A stretch of 5,387 nucleotides of DNA from an uncultured Collinsella sp. GTDB lineage: Bacteria > Actinomycetota > Coriobacteriia > Coriobacteriales > Coriobacteriaceae. A model generated the notes under the pieces. That model saw nothing but the letters and a program-made list of their open reading frames with translations, made no database searches and was not told where the DNA came from. Numbering within the stretch: the stretch's first letter is position 1; each line of letters begins with the position of its first letter. Location: contig CAAFEY010000072.1 in the NCBI GenBank assembly GCA_900761995.1, positions 1 through 5,387 on the forward strand. The letters run 5' to 3'. This document shows positions 5,332-5,387 of this stretch, in pieces. The translations under genes were made by a program, and so were the position numbers.

Positions 5332-5387
5332 ATGTCCACCACCTCAACCGACCCGCGCGCCGCTGCTGCCGCGCTGCTGGTGCCCGG
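5332..5387 (+). CDS. Start of an unidentified gene, cut by the window edge
   Basis: An ATG preceded by AAAGGAG (5318-5324) at a seven-base spacing opens a frame of 18 complete codons that runs off the window. The visible N-terminus, MSTTSTDPRAAAAALLVP, is polar and then alanine-rich, without a clear signal peptide or domain. The excellent ribosome binding site and GC-rich codons support a real gene. It is divergent from the GntR gene and may or may not belong to the same pathway. Product unknown. Confidence 0.75.
   Translation, partial: MSTTSTDPRAAAAALLVP

Overview
The window holds most of a sugar-type phosphotransferase (PTS) gene cluster, all on the minus strand, plus the first codons of an unrelated plus-strand gene at the right edge. 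Base composition is moderately high GC in genes (about 50-62% in lines I counted by hand) with AT-rich intergenic regions. Gene starts carry Shine-Dalgarno sequences. The gene content and protein style fit a gut actinobacterium of the Coriobacteriia, for example Collinsella. That assignment is inference from recall of similar proteins, not proven here.

Reading along the minus strand (right to left), the order is: a GntR/HutC-family repressor-like regulator (5060/5051-4347); PTS mannose-family EIIA (4211-3792); EIIB (3729-3256); a strong rho-independent terminator (3206-3171); a new promoter and inverted repeat (3139-3082); a SIS-domain sugar-phosphate deglycase of the FrlB/GfrE/GfrF type (3061-2027); a 13-bp perfect intercistronic hairpin (2005-1967); EIIC (1945-1172); EIID (1172-324, overlapping EIIC by one base); and a strong terminator (279-239). 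All four mannose-family PTS parts are present with their phosphorylation or signature motifs intact. The set is physically split into two likely transcription units, the soluble EIIA/EIIB behind the regulator and the deglycase with the two membrane subunits.

Proposed joint function: EIIA and EIIB relay phosphate from HPr to a substrate moved inward by EIIC/EIID, so the substrate arrives as a 6-phosphate. The SIS enzyme then cleaves it. The enzyme's Glu227/His243 pair and its RRYY-containing C-terminus match my recollection of fructoselysine-6-phosphate deglycase, so an Amadori product such as fructoselysine or glucoselysine is the leading substrate. No separate kinase is needed with a PTS, and none is present. 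The GntR/UTRA regulator probably senses the phosphorylated substrate or product.

The left 300 bases have no gene. They hold the operon terminator, a cluster of GAGAGAT/ATCTCTC repeats in both orientations, and two crossing inverted repeats. The 270 bases between the regulator and the right-hand gene hold a 7+7 bp inverted repeat, two 21-bp-spaced direct repeats and a -10-like element. The right-hand gene is cut after 18 complete codons and cannot be identified.
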